Origin: Castor canadensis
Lineage: Eukaryota > Chordata > Mammalia > Rodentia > Castoridae
Assembly: GCF_047511655.1 (NCBI RefSeq)
Contig: NC_133390.1
Coordinates: 157,291,583-157,355,582 of the forward strand
Reading direction: 5' to 3'
Length of the DNA: 64,000 nt
In this document: piece after piece, positions 33,841-45,374 of the stretch
Numbering within the stretch: the first letter of the stretch is position 1
How the letters are laid out: each line of letters opens with the position of its first letter
Translations under genes and position numbers: made by a program
Notes under the pieces: model-generated
Told to the model about the DNA's origin: nothing
What the model saw: the letters and a program-made list of their open reading frames with translations, nothing else
Databases searched by the model: none

Positions 33841-35338
33841 CTCACTCTCTGGAGCCCTCTGAAGTTTGCAAGCCTATCTGAAGACTTCCTCAAACCCAGT
33901 CCAACCTGGCCTCACTGACAGAGAGTAGATCTAGCACCCCGTTCCTGAGTTCTGGAGAATCAAAACTGGCGTAGCTCAGAGTCCCTGGACAGGAGCACGC
34001 AAGTCTGCCCTTTAAGAATGGATCCAGTCTCTAGGGACCACTAATGAGACCAATGTTCTTAGTTTCTGCAAAAAGAGAATATGAGGAATTTGCCTTTCTG
34101 TGCCTGGTTAAGACACTTTTTGAATGGATCCCTTGGCTCACAAAATCCCACCAGTAAAGTTCCAAACACACTGGCTGTCGGTGAGGAGGGAGGAAGAGAT
34201 GCCACCTGCAATCTCGGAGGGGTTACAATGGAACTGCATTGATGTCACTGGCATGGGCGACTGTTACGGAAATGTTAGAGTGTGTGCTTCCTTCTGCTCT
34301 TCTCTGGGTGCTCTGATGCTCCTTGTGCCTTTTAGGAGCAGCAATTTCAGTGGAAGCAGAAAGAAGGCATTTCCATTTCCAAAGCCTGGGGTTTTGACAC
34401 AACTATAGACACAACAGATGGGGGCTGCCCGGCAGCATGAATGCACCCCGACTGTTATGAAGGCCACATGAAACCACACCCAGGTTCAAATTCATAGGAC
34501 TGCTCAGCAAAATTAAGTCACTTTTACTCTGTGTTAATTTGATGTGTGTTTTTAAAGCCTGGGTTTGAGAATTGTAGAGCATAGGCCAGAGGACACACAG
34601 GCCTCAACTGTGAAGCAAGGTTTCCTGCCCCCAGGGTGAGACAGACCCTGGGTTGGGTTCGGGGAGTGAGAATCCAAGAGAAATTGAAGAGAACACAATT
34701 CCAATCTGCCTCAAAATCAGTGAGCACCCCACCATACAGCATCCCCGCCCAGACAGATGAAGCAGGATGGAGAACAGAGGACAGCTGTGCCCACGTCCAC
34801 ACCCAGAGCCAGGAGCGGTGACCCCAAGGAGAGATGGTGAACTGAAAATCCAGGTGGTCTAGGAAGCTAGATTTGAACTGCCCCCCGCAGTCCTACCTGA
34901 AGTCCACGGAACTGACGGACTCCCACCTTGAAATTAAGGGTACCCCGAGATGGGGAGGCCAGATGCAGTTGACTCAACATTGTGGGAACAAAACTTTTCC
35001 AATTGGAGAGGAAGGAAAGGAGTTACAAGATGAGACTGAGGTCCCTTTCTGGGCTCCCACTGGCTGCCCAGTGCTCTAAACACATGGTTTGTTCCTTCTG
35101 GCCACCAGAGCACGGGCCCCCAACCTCAGCCCCATGCATGAAACCATGAGGTCTTAAATGACTTCCCGTCTCAAGTGTTCCTCTGTTTGACTTGTGGACC
35201 AAATCACTTAACTGACTCACCTGCTATTGTGATTGGCAATTATTTACTTTGGAGAGGCATGAAAGTCACTACCAGACTGTAGAACTTTGAGTTATCTAGA
35301 AACCCATCATCTAATCTCACATTTCCTGATCCCCATGC

Positions 35339-35344
35339 TATAAA
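35339..35344 (+). promoter_or_regulatory. BPIFA1 TATA box
   Basis: TATAAAAG about 30 bp before the purine-rich start of the inferred exon 1 (about 35369). It is the only strong TATA element upstream of the BPIFA1 coding exons and a donor follows at the expected distance. Confidence 0.7.
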
Positions 35345-35368
35345 AGAGGTGCCTCCTTGTCAGAAGCA

Positions 35369-35418
35369 GGAGAGGGGAGAGGAGACCAGGCCAGCCACTG
35401 AGACCTTGAGAAGCCCAG
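35369..35418 (+). other. BPIFA1: BPIFA1 5' UTR exon 1
   Basis: Non-coding exon inferred between the TATA box and the donor CCCAG|GTGAGA at 35419. The start is approximate. Agrees with the family layout, where the initiator lies in exon 2. Confidence 0.6.
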
Positions 35419-35649
35419 GTGAGACCTGCCCCTTCCCACTACTCCCCCACTGCCCTGCATGACAGGAATGCAGGCTCTTTGCCGTGTGTGACAGGGATTC
35501 CAGGCTTCTTGCTGTGGGCCGGCTCTGGTAGATGCACTTAGGGTCACTCATTAGCAGGCTTGCCAAAGAAACAGGACTGGACATGGTCAGGGTCAAGGGG
35601 ATAACCATTCATTCTGCTTTCCGAAGAGACCACCAACACTGATAGAAAA

Positions 35650-35742
35650 ATCTGGGCTGGTGGAGTGGCTCAAGTGGTAAGAGTGCTTGCCTATCAAGTG
35701 TGAGGCCCTGAGTTCAAACCCTAGTGCCGTCAAAAAAAAAAA
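35650..35742 (+). repeat. tRNA-derived SINE in BPIFA1 intron 1
   Basis: 'gggctggtggagtggctcaa', 'gccctgagttcaaacccta', then an A tail (35732-35742). Confidence 0.9.
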
Positions 35743-36371
35743 GAAGAGTCAACGTTGATAGAGAAGTGCTGGACACACCCTAAATCGCAATCTCTAAGGC
35801 AAGATTTTAACTTGCGATTGCCAGCGTGGGTTAACACAATGTCTGTGGCCATGAGAGCTCTGATATTGTGTGATTGCCAGGGTATCTACAAACCATCCTG
35901 GCCTGAACCCAGACCAAAGAACCATCCCCATAGTGCAGATGGTGGCAAAGCAGCTCAGTCTTCAGCCACTTTGTCTGAAGATCAGGAATGAGGAGGATCG
36001 GGCCTTTAATTATGTCACCACCTGGAGCTGACAGCCACACAAACAGAGGCCTTACGTCAGACAGGTGTGCTTTCAAATCCCCTTGCCACTGTGTTCTTGT
36101 GAGCTCAGAACTTCCCCTGTCACTAGGTCTCTGTGTCCCCACCTACCCAGCACCCATGTCTTAGGATGTGGCAAAGATGAAATTGGTCACCAAGTATAAA
36201 GCCTCAGCCCATTGCCTAGCATAGAGAAAAAGCTATTGGTCACCTTCTGGTGGTCTGGTGAAGAGACAAACAACACCCCCACACCCAGGGGTCAGAAGCA
36301 GGCAGTTAATAGATTCCTCTGATGTCCCAGTCACAGTGGACTCCTCTTTCTGTCCACAGATACCAAGAGAG

Positions 36372-36567
36372 ATGATATTTCAAATTGGGAGCTTCGTTGT
36401 CTTCTGTGGACTGCTGGCACAGACCACAGCCCAGCTTGAAGGCCTGCCCTTGGGCCAGGGCCTACCCTTGCCCCTGGGCCAGGGCCTGCCTTTGCCCCTG
36501 GGCCAGGGCCTGCCCTTGATTGGGACTCCAGCCCTGCCCTCCAATCTTGCCGGAAGCTTCACGGGTG
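36372..36567 (+). CDS. BPIFA1: BPIFA1 exon 2 (signal peptide and repeat segment)
   Basis: The exon begins at 36360 after CTGTCCACAG. Donor G|GTGAGT at 36568. Contains the 24-nt repeat array at 36441-36524. Confidence 0.92.
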
Positions 36568-39500
36568 GTGAGTCTGTACCAGCCTCTTTCAGATATGTGT
36601 GCGCACACATGTGTGTCCAGCCATCCTATAAGAGGAGGGGCAGGGATGTCTGAGAGAGGGTCTGAGGATCTGGAATTGTCAGGATCTGAGCCCCAGGGAC
36701 CCTTCTACTCATTTGCAGCTCTCAGTAATGGCCTGCTCTCTGGGGGTCTGCTGGGAATTCTGGAAAACCTCCCGCTCTTGGACATCCTCAAGAATGGAGG
36801 CAGCAATTCTAGGGGCCTGCTTGGGGGCCTGCTTGGAAAATTGACTTCATCCATCCCTCTCCTGAACAACATCATTGAGTAAGTTTGCCTAAAATACGGC
36901 CTGGGTCCCCACCTGCAGTTGAAGTTCTGCCAGCCCAGGCAGCAGCCCCAAAGGAGGGACTAGGGTAGCCTAAGCATGGAGCTGCTGTTACCCATGAGAC
37001 ACCTGACAGCTCGCTGAGCAGGAAGCAACCATGGAAAGCTTGATGCCAGTGAGCTGCCAAAGTCTGGGTTCTGGGTAGGGCTGGATCAAAGCCATTTTCA
37101 AGATTCCTACCCTCCCTAGAGCTTGCTCCCTGACCTGGAGACAGAGAGACATGAATTTGACCATGTTTGCTGGATGACCTGAGATCAGGTCAGTCTCTCC
37201 AGTCTCTCTTTCTGTGAAATTAGCTCCCATAGAGAAAGATATTGGGAGGACTAGGGAAAGTGTAAACCACCTGGCACTGTGGCTGGCTCACAGAAAGCCT
37301 TTTCCACCCTTCCTGCAGTCTCCCTAACTTCCTGATTTTATTTATTTTCGATGGTACTGGGATTTGAACTCAGGGCTTCATACTTGCTAGGCAGGCAATC
37401 TACCACTTGAGCCACTCCTCCAGCTCTCCCTGACTTCCTGCTCCTCAATACCTGTGATAAACATTGGGGATTGATGTTCCATTGAAGGCCATGACAGGAT
37501 GAGGGATTCCTGCCCATAGGTGCCTGTCAGGATTTGCTCCAGTCACCCATACATCATCCATTCATCTGCTGACCAGTCCCTCCATCATCCCTCATCCATC
37601 CATCCACCCATCCACCCATCCATCCATCATCCATTCATCCTTTTTTTCATCCATCCGCCCACATGTCCATCTTCCCACCTTCCTGCCAACCCACAAATCA
37701 GTCACTTTCTTTGTAAGGCTTTTAGCTGGTGTATACATAAACAACCCACACATAGTCCCTGATGGAATACCTCATAGACTTGAGATGAAGAGAGGGCATG
37801 GGTGTCAGGATCTGATACAGGCAGAGGTTAGAAAAGGTGGATATATGGTCCAGAACCCAGGTGGCTCTGGCTTCAAGACTTTTCTGGCTTCCTCATCCCA
37901 GGTGGCCAGCTACCATCTGAGATGGGTTAAAGGTAGTTTCTGGGTTTGAGGCTCCAGAAGCTAATGTTTGTCCATCCTATGTGGCTCCCTGGACAGCATC
38001 CATATCACTGATCCCCAGCTGCTGGAACTTGGCCTTGTGCAGAGCCCTGATGGTCATCGCCTCTATGTCACCATCCCTCTGGGCTTGAAGCTCAAAGTGA
38101 ATATGTGAGTAGGCCCTTAGGGGCAGGTGGGAGGACAGCTCACTTAGAGAGACCCTGGTGGCCACAGGCAGACAAAAAGGAGGTGTGGGAGTACAACAGA
38201 CCTGACCCTCCAGCCTTAGTCCATTTGCTGTTCTGCTGAGTGACTTTAAGTCATGTGGGAAGTTCACTTGAATTCTCTGAGCCCTGGGTTCCCTTACGGG
38301 GAGTGAGAGGAGTACAACTGTGAGCAAGATGGAGTGAAGTGAGGATGGCACTCCTGGCAAAGAGAAAAGCTTTGCAATGTGGTGAGGCCGGATGCCAGCA
38401 GGGCTGTCTCCTCTGCAGGCCTCTGGTTGGAAGTCTGTTGGAACTGGCTGTGAAGCTGAACATCACTGCAGAGCTCTTAGCCATGAGAGATAATCAGGGG
38501 AGGGTCCACCTGGTCCTCGGCGATTGCACCCACTCCCCTGGCAGCCTGAAAATTTTCCTACTCAATGGGTGAGAACAGAGGTCTGGCTTTTCCCAGCAAG
38601 AGACAATGGAGTGGGATGATCGATGGATGGATGTATGGATGGATGGATGGATGGATGGATGGAAAGATGGATGGATGGAAAGATGGACAATAGGAGAATG
38701 GATAGAAGGGAAGATGGGAGGGTGGATAGGTGGTTTGATAGATGGAAGAATGGATGAGAAATGAATGGTGAGATGGTTACATGGGTAGACAAAAGGATGG
38801 ATAGATGGATGGATGGATGGATAGATGGGTGGATGGATACATGAATAGATACATGTATGAACAGATGGATAAGTGAACAGATAGGCAGATATTCACTTAT
38901 ACCTTGTTAGGCCAGAATGACCAATTTCATGTTGTATTAGGCATTAAAAAATCTGAGTTTAAGCCCCACCTGTTATATGAGGGCTTCCAGTGTGACCTTG
39001 AATAGTGTTTCTCCAATTTGGGTCTCGGCTTACTTATCTGTAATATGGAGCTACAACAAGTTACTGATAGAATCCACCAAGATAATAGGTGTAAAAGTAT
39101 TTAATCCCAAAATTGGCAAAATACATATGGAACCTAGCTGGGTTGCTGATTTCAGTTACCTGTCATATGGGGAGACTGAGTTGTATATGATAGGCAGGAG
39201 TTGCCCACAGGGCTAACATTTACTGAACACATACATCGTGCTTCACAGGTAGCATCTCACTGAATCCTTGTAACAACCGTGTACTAAGCACTGCTCATAT
39301 GTTGATGATTCTACAGTCTTGTTGAACACCTCCTATGTCCTGGAGCTGTAGGTTTATTCTACTCACCTGTGTATGCACTGCTGTGTAGGACGTAATTCTT
39401 TTGACTAGGACCCTTGCTGTTTACCTGCACATGGATGTGAGTGGACAGGCCAAGTTTCAGTTACTGGTCCCTGAAGACTTCTCCAGGTCAACCCTAGGCC

Positions 39501-40631
39501 TCTGCACCAACCCCATGGCTTTTCTCTTCCAGTGTTGTTCCCCTCCCCATTCAGAGCCTCTTGGACAACCTCACAGGGATCTTGCCTAATCTGGTACAGG
39601 GAAAGGTAAGAGAACAGAAGTGGCAGTCCCCTGATCCATAGCTGTTACAGCTTCTCAGCTAAAAAAGAGCCCTGGGGTGAGTTAGCCTGAGAAGTAAATT
39701 CCATCCATCAGTCTGTCATTTGCTCTATCTGTCCATAGTCCTTCTTTCCATCCGTCCAAATGTATTGATTGGCTTTGGCTTAGGGCCAGGCCCTGTGCGT
39801 CAACACTGCCACTGAAATGAACTGGCCCTGGCCCCGAGGAGTAAACCATCCAGTCCTCTATGACCACAGACAAGCAGTCTTGCAGGCTGTGCTTCAATGC
39901 CTCCTATAACAGAAACCCATTCATCCCAGAGCACTCCACAGTCAACTGTGGCTCAGGCAGCAAACTTTACTACCCCCTCCCATGCCTTCAGTGTCCTCTT
40001 CTGCCTAATGCATTTGTGTGACTCTTCATCCATGAGATTGCTTAGAGAGAAAAACAATAGAAAATCTCTCCAGAGAATCCACCCCGGGGGGGGGGGGGGG
40101 GGCTACTGTCCCCAGGGCCTCCCTGCAGGTGACTCTGCCTAAATCCCCTCTCTGCCCTGGCTCAGGTATGCCCTCTGGTCAATAGGATTCTCAGCCTCTT
40201 GGATATCACCCTGGTGCATGATGTTGCTAGTAAGTCCTGCTTCCAAGCCCCCTCTTCCCTCCGCAGGGGCAGCGATTTCCCCAAAGTTTTATCCCTATGC
40301 CCCAGAGGACAGCTGAGTCACTCTGGCCTCAACTTTCCCATTTGGGCTTCTTTGTTCTCCTGAATCATCCAGATAATTTTGAGGCAGAGAGCCTGCCTCC
40401 TCCTCAGCCTGACATTGAGAACAGTTAGGCTGACTGATGGAAGGAGACCAGGCCCTCTTCCTGCCTGCCTGAGCCCAGCTGGGTCCCCAGAGCTTCCATT
40501 CATATCCTCCCCTTCATGAGGAATGCAGGCTCTTCCTGGACTCCTTTACCTCCAGATCCCCACTCTAAGGCTGACTTTTTTATTTTCTAGACATACTGCT
40601 TCATGGTCTAGAATTTGTCATCAAGGTGTAG
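36372..40631 (+). CDS. BPIFA1: BPIFA1 (SPLUNC1), complete coding region
   Basis: Coding exons: 36372-36567, 36719-36878, 37997-38104, 38419-38568, 39533-39605, 40166-40229, 40591-40631; total 792 nt, 263 residues. Phases (1, 2, 2, 2, 0, 1) and GT-AG ends agree throughout. Residues 1-20 ([20 protein letters not shown]) are a signal peptide; then a Leu/Pro/Gly repeat segment (about 23-50), a Gly/Leu-rich helix region ([18 protein letters not shown]), [32 protein letters not shown] and VCPLVNRIL. The two cysteines GDC and VCP form the known disulfide of the BPI fold. NIT in KLNITAE is a possible glycosylation site. Family knowledge: abundant secreted airway/nasal protein that binds lipids, lowers surface tension, resists bacteria and regulates ENaC. 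It ends FVIKV like its mammalian orthologues. ATG at 36372 is the first in exon 2. Confidence 0.95.
36441..36524 (+). repeat. Coding 24-nt repeat array in BPIFA1
   Basis: Units: a short 18-nt unit at 36441-36458 (GLPLGQ), full 24-nt units at 36459-36482 and 36483-36506 (each GLPLPLGQ), and a partial unit from 36507 (GLPLIG). Differences are mostly synonymous (ggcctaccc versus ggcctgcct). Confidence 0.95.
36719..36878 (+). CDS. BPIFA1: BPIFA1 exon 3
   Basis: Acceptor ATTTGCAG, donor GA|GTAAGT at 36879. Encodes [19 protein letters not shown] to IPLLNNII, the most conserved N-terminal stretch. Confidence 0.95.
37340..37428 (-). repeat. tRNA-derived SINE in BPIFA1 intron 3
   Basis: 'ggtactgggatttgaactca' and 'accacttgagccactcctcc'. 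Confidence 0.9.
37575..37665 (+). repeat. (CATC)n microsatellite
   Basis: CATC/CACC array in BPIFA1 intron 3. Confidence 0.9.
37997..38104 (+). CDS. BPIFA1: BPIFA1 exon 4
   Basis: Acceptor CCCTGGACAG, donor GTGAGT at 38105. Encodes [20 protein letters not shown] to GLKLKVN. Confidence 0.95.
38419..38568 (+). CDS. BPIFA1: BPIFA1 exon 5
   Basis: Acceptor CTCTGCAG, donor GG|GTGAGA at 38569. Encodes [18 protein letters not shown] to KIFLLNG with GDCTHSP. Confidence 0.95.
38619..38890 (+). repeat. (GGAT)n tract in BPIFA1 intron 5
   Basis: About 270 bases of imperfect GGAT/AGAT tetranucleotides. The complementary CATC array sits in intron 3. Confidence 0.9.
39533..39605 (+). CDS. BPIFA1: BPIFA1 exon 6
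   Basis: Acceptor TCTCTTCCAG, donor GTAAGA at 39606. Encodes [18 protein letters not shown] to LVQGK. Confidence 0.92.
40166..40229 (+). CDS. BPIFA1: BPIFA1 exon 7 (64 nt, VCPL)
   Basis: Acceptor TGGCTCAG, donor A|GTAAGT at 40230. Encodes [20 protein letters not shown] run of 17 G bases lies 64 bp upstream. Confidence 0.95.
40591..40631 (+). CDS. BPIFA1: BPIFA1 exon 8 (terminal coding)
   Basis: Acceptor ATTTTCTAG; encodes [13 protein letters not shown] then TAG at 40629-40631. The exon continues to the donor GTGAGT at 40667, so the stop lies 35 nt before the last junction. Confidence 0.93.
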
Positions 40632-40739
40632 GCCTCCCAGGAGGGGACCCAGCCTCTGCTGAGCTGGTGAGTGTTATTTCCTGTCCCCAGAATTTGGGAA
40701 CTGACTATTATTCTCCTGAGAGAAGATAGCAGAAATTTT

Positions 40740-41100
40740 GGGACAGTGACATCTGTGTAGTGATGGAAATATCACTATAATGAAATACCTGAGATAAAGA
40801 TAAAAGGGTTATTTTGGCTCAAATTTGGAGGCTCCAGCCCATGATCAGTTGGCCTCATTGCTTGGGGGCTATGGTGAGGCAGTACATCACACTAGGAGCA
40901 CTCACCACATTAACCATGAAGCAACGGAAGAAAGTGGAAGGGGCCAGGGTCCCATGATCCCTCCTAAGGGCACTCTCCAGTGACCTAAAGACCTCCTACT
41001 TCTCAAATGCTTCACTTTCCAAACGTCCCACCATGTCCCAACAGCACCACCCTGGAGGCCAAGCCTTTAATAAATCCAAATTATACCAACACACTCCAAA
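40740..41100 (+). repeat. Ancient interspersed repeat in BPIFA1 intron 8
   Basis: 'ctataatgaaatacctgaga', 'cattaaccatgaagcaac' and 'caagcctttaataaatcc' resemble the family at 4190 and 22290, strongly diverged. Class not determined. Confidence 0.4.
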
Positions 41101-41513
41101 GAGAGAGACAAACACCTACATAGACAAATACAGGGATGCACAGAGAAGTCTACAGAAAAGCTGACAGGGGTGACAGTGGTGCAGAGACATAGGTGCCATG
41201 GCAACATAGCTACAAAGAGAAATATACATGATCATGGACGGACACACACACGGACATAATACACATGCATGCACTCTCACACATGTGCACACATATGTAG
41301 ACTCACCACATGCAAGGCCACATGGGCACAAAAGCATACACCCAAACACGTGCACAGGAGCCCCCTAGCCCCAGACCTGGGCTGCCCTATGGCTGAGATC
41401 AGATCCCTAGACCCAGGGTGCCAGCCTCCTCCTGTCCCTCAGAGGGCAGGTTTGCTGATGGCAAATACCGGTAAGAGTCAGTGAACCTCTTAACTGTTCT
41501 CTTCTCCCAACAG

Positions 41514-41692
41514 AACTATTTCTTGCTCCTCAGTCCACTCCCTCCCACCCAGCTGTCCAGGGTTCACAGAAGGTCAACCCGTGTGCAGAAATAACAAGGC
41601 TGCCTTCTTCCCAAGAAACCTGCTCCACTCCTTTCCCATCAGACATGAGTAACATCTCACATTCCTCACCAAATAAAATCACTTTTCCTCTG
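41514..41692 (+). other. BPIFA1: BPIFA1 3' UTR exon 9
   Basis: Acceptor TTCTCCCAACAG ends at 41513; AATAAA at 41672-41677 places cleavage near 41692. Entirely non-coding, as in the BPIFA2-like gene. Confidence 0.7.
41672..41677 (+). terminator. BPIFA1 polyA signal
   Basis: AATAAA within 'accaaataaaatcac', followed by a T/G-containing region. Confidence 0.75.
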
Positions 41693-43753
41693 CACTTCCA
41701 GCTGTCCTGCTGTTCTTCACCATCACTTGAAGGCTCAGAGGCTGGAAGGAGCCCTGGCCTGGGTGGTCTGGGCCACCACACCAGAGCTTGGATCATACAT
41801 CATAGACCTGAATAGTCTTGAGCAGCTGGGGAAGGAGGTTCAGGTGTAGAGGAATTTCAGGTGACTGCCCTGCTCTCTTTAGGAAGAGTGCACAAAGGAG
41901 GCTGAGAAAGACGTAGTGCTCCAGGCACAGATATCAACACACAAGTTTGTCACACAGAAGTGAAGCAGCAGGTTGAGAGATACTCTGGAAGTAGCCTGGA
42001 AAGGTGCAGCAGGGGAGCAGGGGAGCAGGGGTGCAGGGGAGGCTCTATCCGTGTCATGGGCTAGGGAGCTGAGGATAACGAGTAACGCAGGAAGATGAAT
42101 TGATCCCAGCAGGAAGAACAGGCCTTAGTTATGGCCTCTTGGCTGTGGAAATGCCTGAGAGGCCCTGAAGGACACATTAGGGAAGCTGAAGGACACATTG
42201 GTCATCTACCACCCATCATCTGCCCACTTGGATCCCTCCTGCTGGGCTCTTTTCTGTTCTCCAAGCAAAAGAATAGAAATGACAAAGAAGGGAAGGAAGA
42301 AGGATGCTCTGGTCCAGAGTGGAAACTGCCAGTGGACTTGAGAAAGACAGACATCGAGAAGGAGTTGTGAATAAAATGACTATTGAAAACAGGTACGGTC
42401 CTATCACTCCTACAACCCTAGCAAAAAGGGATGGGGGCATAGCTCATTTGCCTAGGAGAGGTCCTAAGTTCAAACCCCAGTACCACCAAATATTATATAT
42501 ATGTAACTATTGAAGAAGGAGGAGAAGTAAGGAAGTTGAGACTGTTTATGCAGATAAGAATTACGAAAAATTGGATACTTATGGTATTTTATTTACCCCA
42601 GTTTCATCTCCCATTTTCTAGCTCCCCTGGAAACCTGAAAACCAAAAGCCTAAAATCAGTGGGGGATCCATCAAGCATCCATCAAGGGGGAGAGAAAGGG
42701 TTAGAGCAACTTCAAGACCTCATTCCCAAGGTGGGATAAAGGAGAGTGATGGGGGAGGGGGGGTGTGAATTTAACTAAGATATAGTATAAGCACTTTTGT
42801 AAATTTCACAATGTACCCCCAGTAAAACAATATGATAATAAAAAGACCTCATTCCCAGAAGAATGACATTATTTTGAACAAGTAGACTAGGCAGTTAGCA
42901 GAAATTAGACAATATAGATAGAACAGAAGGGCACTTGAAACCCCTATTATGACCTCCTTGTGACCTTAAAGGGTGGAAAGAAGGAAAAGCATGACCTACC
43001 AAAATGAGGACCAGAATGAAAACCCTACAAGAGTTAGGGCACAACCAATCAGAATATTGCAGACACAGCCAAACCGAATGCTGCTTTCTGCACAACTAAT
43101 TAGCACAGAGATTGAGCAACACTCTGGAGAAAAATGGATAAAAACCTTAGACCATGGTCACTTCTCTGGGAACCCTTTCTTGAAACCCCTCCCTACTCTG
43201 GGAGCTCTATTCTCTGCCTTTTTTCCCTCAGTAAACTCTCCTGCTTCACTTGCTCTCATTGTCTGTGATTTTCATTCTTTGAAACTGTAAGACAAAGACC
43301 CTGGGCTCAGACAGAGCAGTCTGGTAATAATTTGATCTGACTGCTGTGTCTCTGGAAGGCCCACTCTGAAGCTGGTCTTTACTTGATCCAGGGTTGACAG
43401 AGTATGTGCACAGTCTTCTCCCCATGGGCATTTGTGGAAAACAATCTAAGGCAATTGTTTATCGTTGCAGCTGCCTGAGGTAGTGGGAACATTTGAGACA
43501 AACACTACACAAACCAAAAAAAAAAAAGCTTAAAAGGAAAATCTGGGGACAGGATATGAGTTTCCAGGATATGGCCTTCTTGGGTTTCCAGAAGGCCAGG
43601 TGTATCCATGGACATGTTTATGCTTCCGGCTGCTCTGCAGGCTCTGTGCATGTAGGCATTAAGGTTCAGGCATAGGTATGTGAAATAAAAATTATGGAAG
43701 CCCATTGTTTTGGACTGAGCTCCTGCAGTAATCCCCAACAGGCCATACCAAAC

Positions 43754-44070
43754 TGTTACCAGAGGAGGTTGAGGGGCTTCCCAGAGTGTCCCATTTTCCG
43801 AGCAAAATCACAGGCAGGTCCTTGAGATCCACAGACGTAAAAAGCATTTGAAGGTGCCTCACAACGAGTCTCACAAGGTGAAAGTTTTAGCAAGGATTTA
43901 TTTTAGTCTAACAGAATAAAGTAGGGAGAAGTGTGGGGAGGGAACATTTCCTGCTCCCCGCTAGGAAATGGGAGTAAAGATTCAAAACGGTGGCTCGTAT
44001 CTGTGGACTTACACTTTCTGAGCTGGGGGAATACAGGTGGTCATGTCTAGCAACCTCTAATCATTAAGAC
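43754..44070 (-). mobile_element. LTR, family C
   Basis: Starts TGTTACCAGAGG; shares 'gagatccacag', 'tctcacaaggtgaaagtttt' and 'attttagtctaacag' with 9734, and is the reverse complement of the 11920-12196 copy. Read on the - strand it has AATAAA in the R region. The right limit is uncertain and may lie beyond 44300. Confidence 0.6.
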
Positions 44071-44468
44071 AATGGATCTGGGTTGTTAAAATGGGGGCTA
44101 AAACAGGGAGATGTCATCTAAGTCCACCAAAACCAGGAACAATAGGTGACTTTTAGGCCTTCCCTTTGCCAGGCATGCCTTTCATCTTTCTGTCCCTCTA
44201 CCCATTTAAGGAGCCTTGAAGCTTGTTAACATCTCAAGGAGGAAGGAAGATGCAGACAGCCCCTTTATGTTTCTCTATTCTTGTAAGTTAACCCTAAAAG
44301 TAAGTAGGTTTTCAGTTTTTACTTCTTCATTCCAATGTCTGAATCTAGCCCTTTTAGTATTTTTTAAAATAATTTAATTTCCCTGTCTACTCATCTATCT
44401 CTTCTGCCTTAAAACCAGAATGGAGTCACTCATGCTTGTGTGAGAATCAACTAAATTGGGTCTTTTTT

Positions 44469-44543
44469 GTCCAAGAGCTAGCTCAGTTTGTAGAGCATAA
44501 GACTCTTAATCTCAAGGCCATGGGTTTGACCCCCTTCCTCTGC
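44469..44543 (+). pseudogene. tRNA-Lys(CTT)-like relic
   Basis: Contains 'gctagctcagtttgtagagc' (D arm/A box), the anticodon loop 'ctcttaa' with CTT at 44505-44507, and 'gggtttgac' (degraded T arm, not GGTTCGA). The two ends cannot form an acceptor stem, so this is a pseudogene or tRNA-derived repeat. Confidence 0.6.
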
Positions 44544-45374
44544 CCCCACCAGTATCATACTATGGAATATGTCTGTGTGGAATTGTGTGGATATTAGGTA
44601 ATTTCCCCAGTTGTCTATGTGTTTAGTAAAGTTTCTGCCTTTAAGCAGAGAATTGTCACTGGATGTCCTAAAACTCAAACTGCTAGTTTTAAGGTAATCA
44701 TTGTCCAAAGGAATCTCTGCTTCAAGGTCCCCCTGGCCCATGGGTTAATTATACACTTGGTACTGCCATTTCAGGTCAAATAGTCATTCAGGCCTTGGTT
44801 TTCCCAGAATCCTAGAATTCCTGCCTTATGCGTCACTTCTTTGTCTTTGAGTACACCAACCAAATTAAGTTTCTGTCCATAATCTCTAACTATGTCTCCT
44901 CTTCCCCTATGCCCTCCCCTAAACCTCAACCTTAGTCAATCATGAAGCTTGTGAACCCAAACCCATCCATCAGGGTGAGGGGCAGACTTGCGTGAGAGAG
45001 AAAAACTGAGCAGACTTCCTGCTCAGTGTGTGCTGGCTTGCCTGGCTTAGGCCAGAGGCACACACACCCCCTTCTGCAGAAGAAAATTTTGCCTTATCCA
45101 TCAGCTTTTGAGAATGTGTCTGATTTATGACCATGGCAGCACCACAATATTTCTAACACTTGGGACCACATACTCAAACTGAACTTAAGAATGGGGCAGT
45201 TTCCAAAACACAGAAGATTCAGAGCAGCCAATCCTAAGGGCCTACCTGAGTTGCAGAGGAGCTTTCTGTCTTCATCCCACAGGAAAGGAACTTGGAAATG
45301 AGCAGTCTGCTTTCTGTTCCCTGCTTCTGACACCAGAGTTTTAGGCCCCAGGCCCAAACTCCCAGGGTTCCAGA

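Larger units (their letters stand above)
41700..45370. other. Gene-free interval after BPIFA1
   Basis: No coding exon seen. Holds a partial tRNA-type SINE (42425-42490), the family C LTR (43754) and a tRNA-Lys-like relic (44469), listed separately. The remainder is unassigned. Confidence 0.5.

Noticed and set aside
36380-36610. Reverse-strand frame opposite BPIFA1 exon 2
   Set aside because: It is the antisense of the coding repeat; the + strand has splice signals and family homology.
37575-37665. Possible CRISPR-like or regularly spaced repeat arrays
   Set aside because: Only tetranucleotide microsatellites and one contiguous 23-bp minisatellite without spacers are present; the genome is mammalian.
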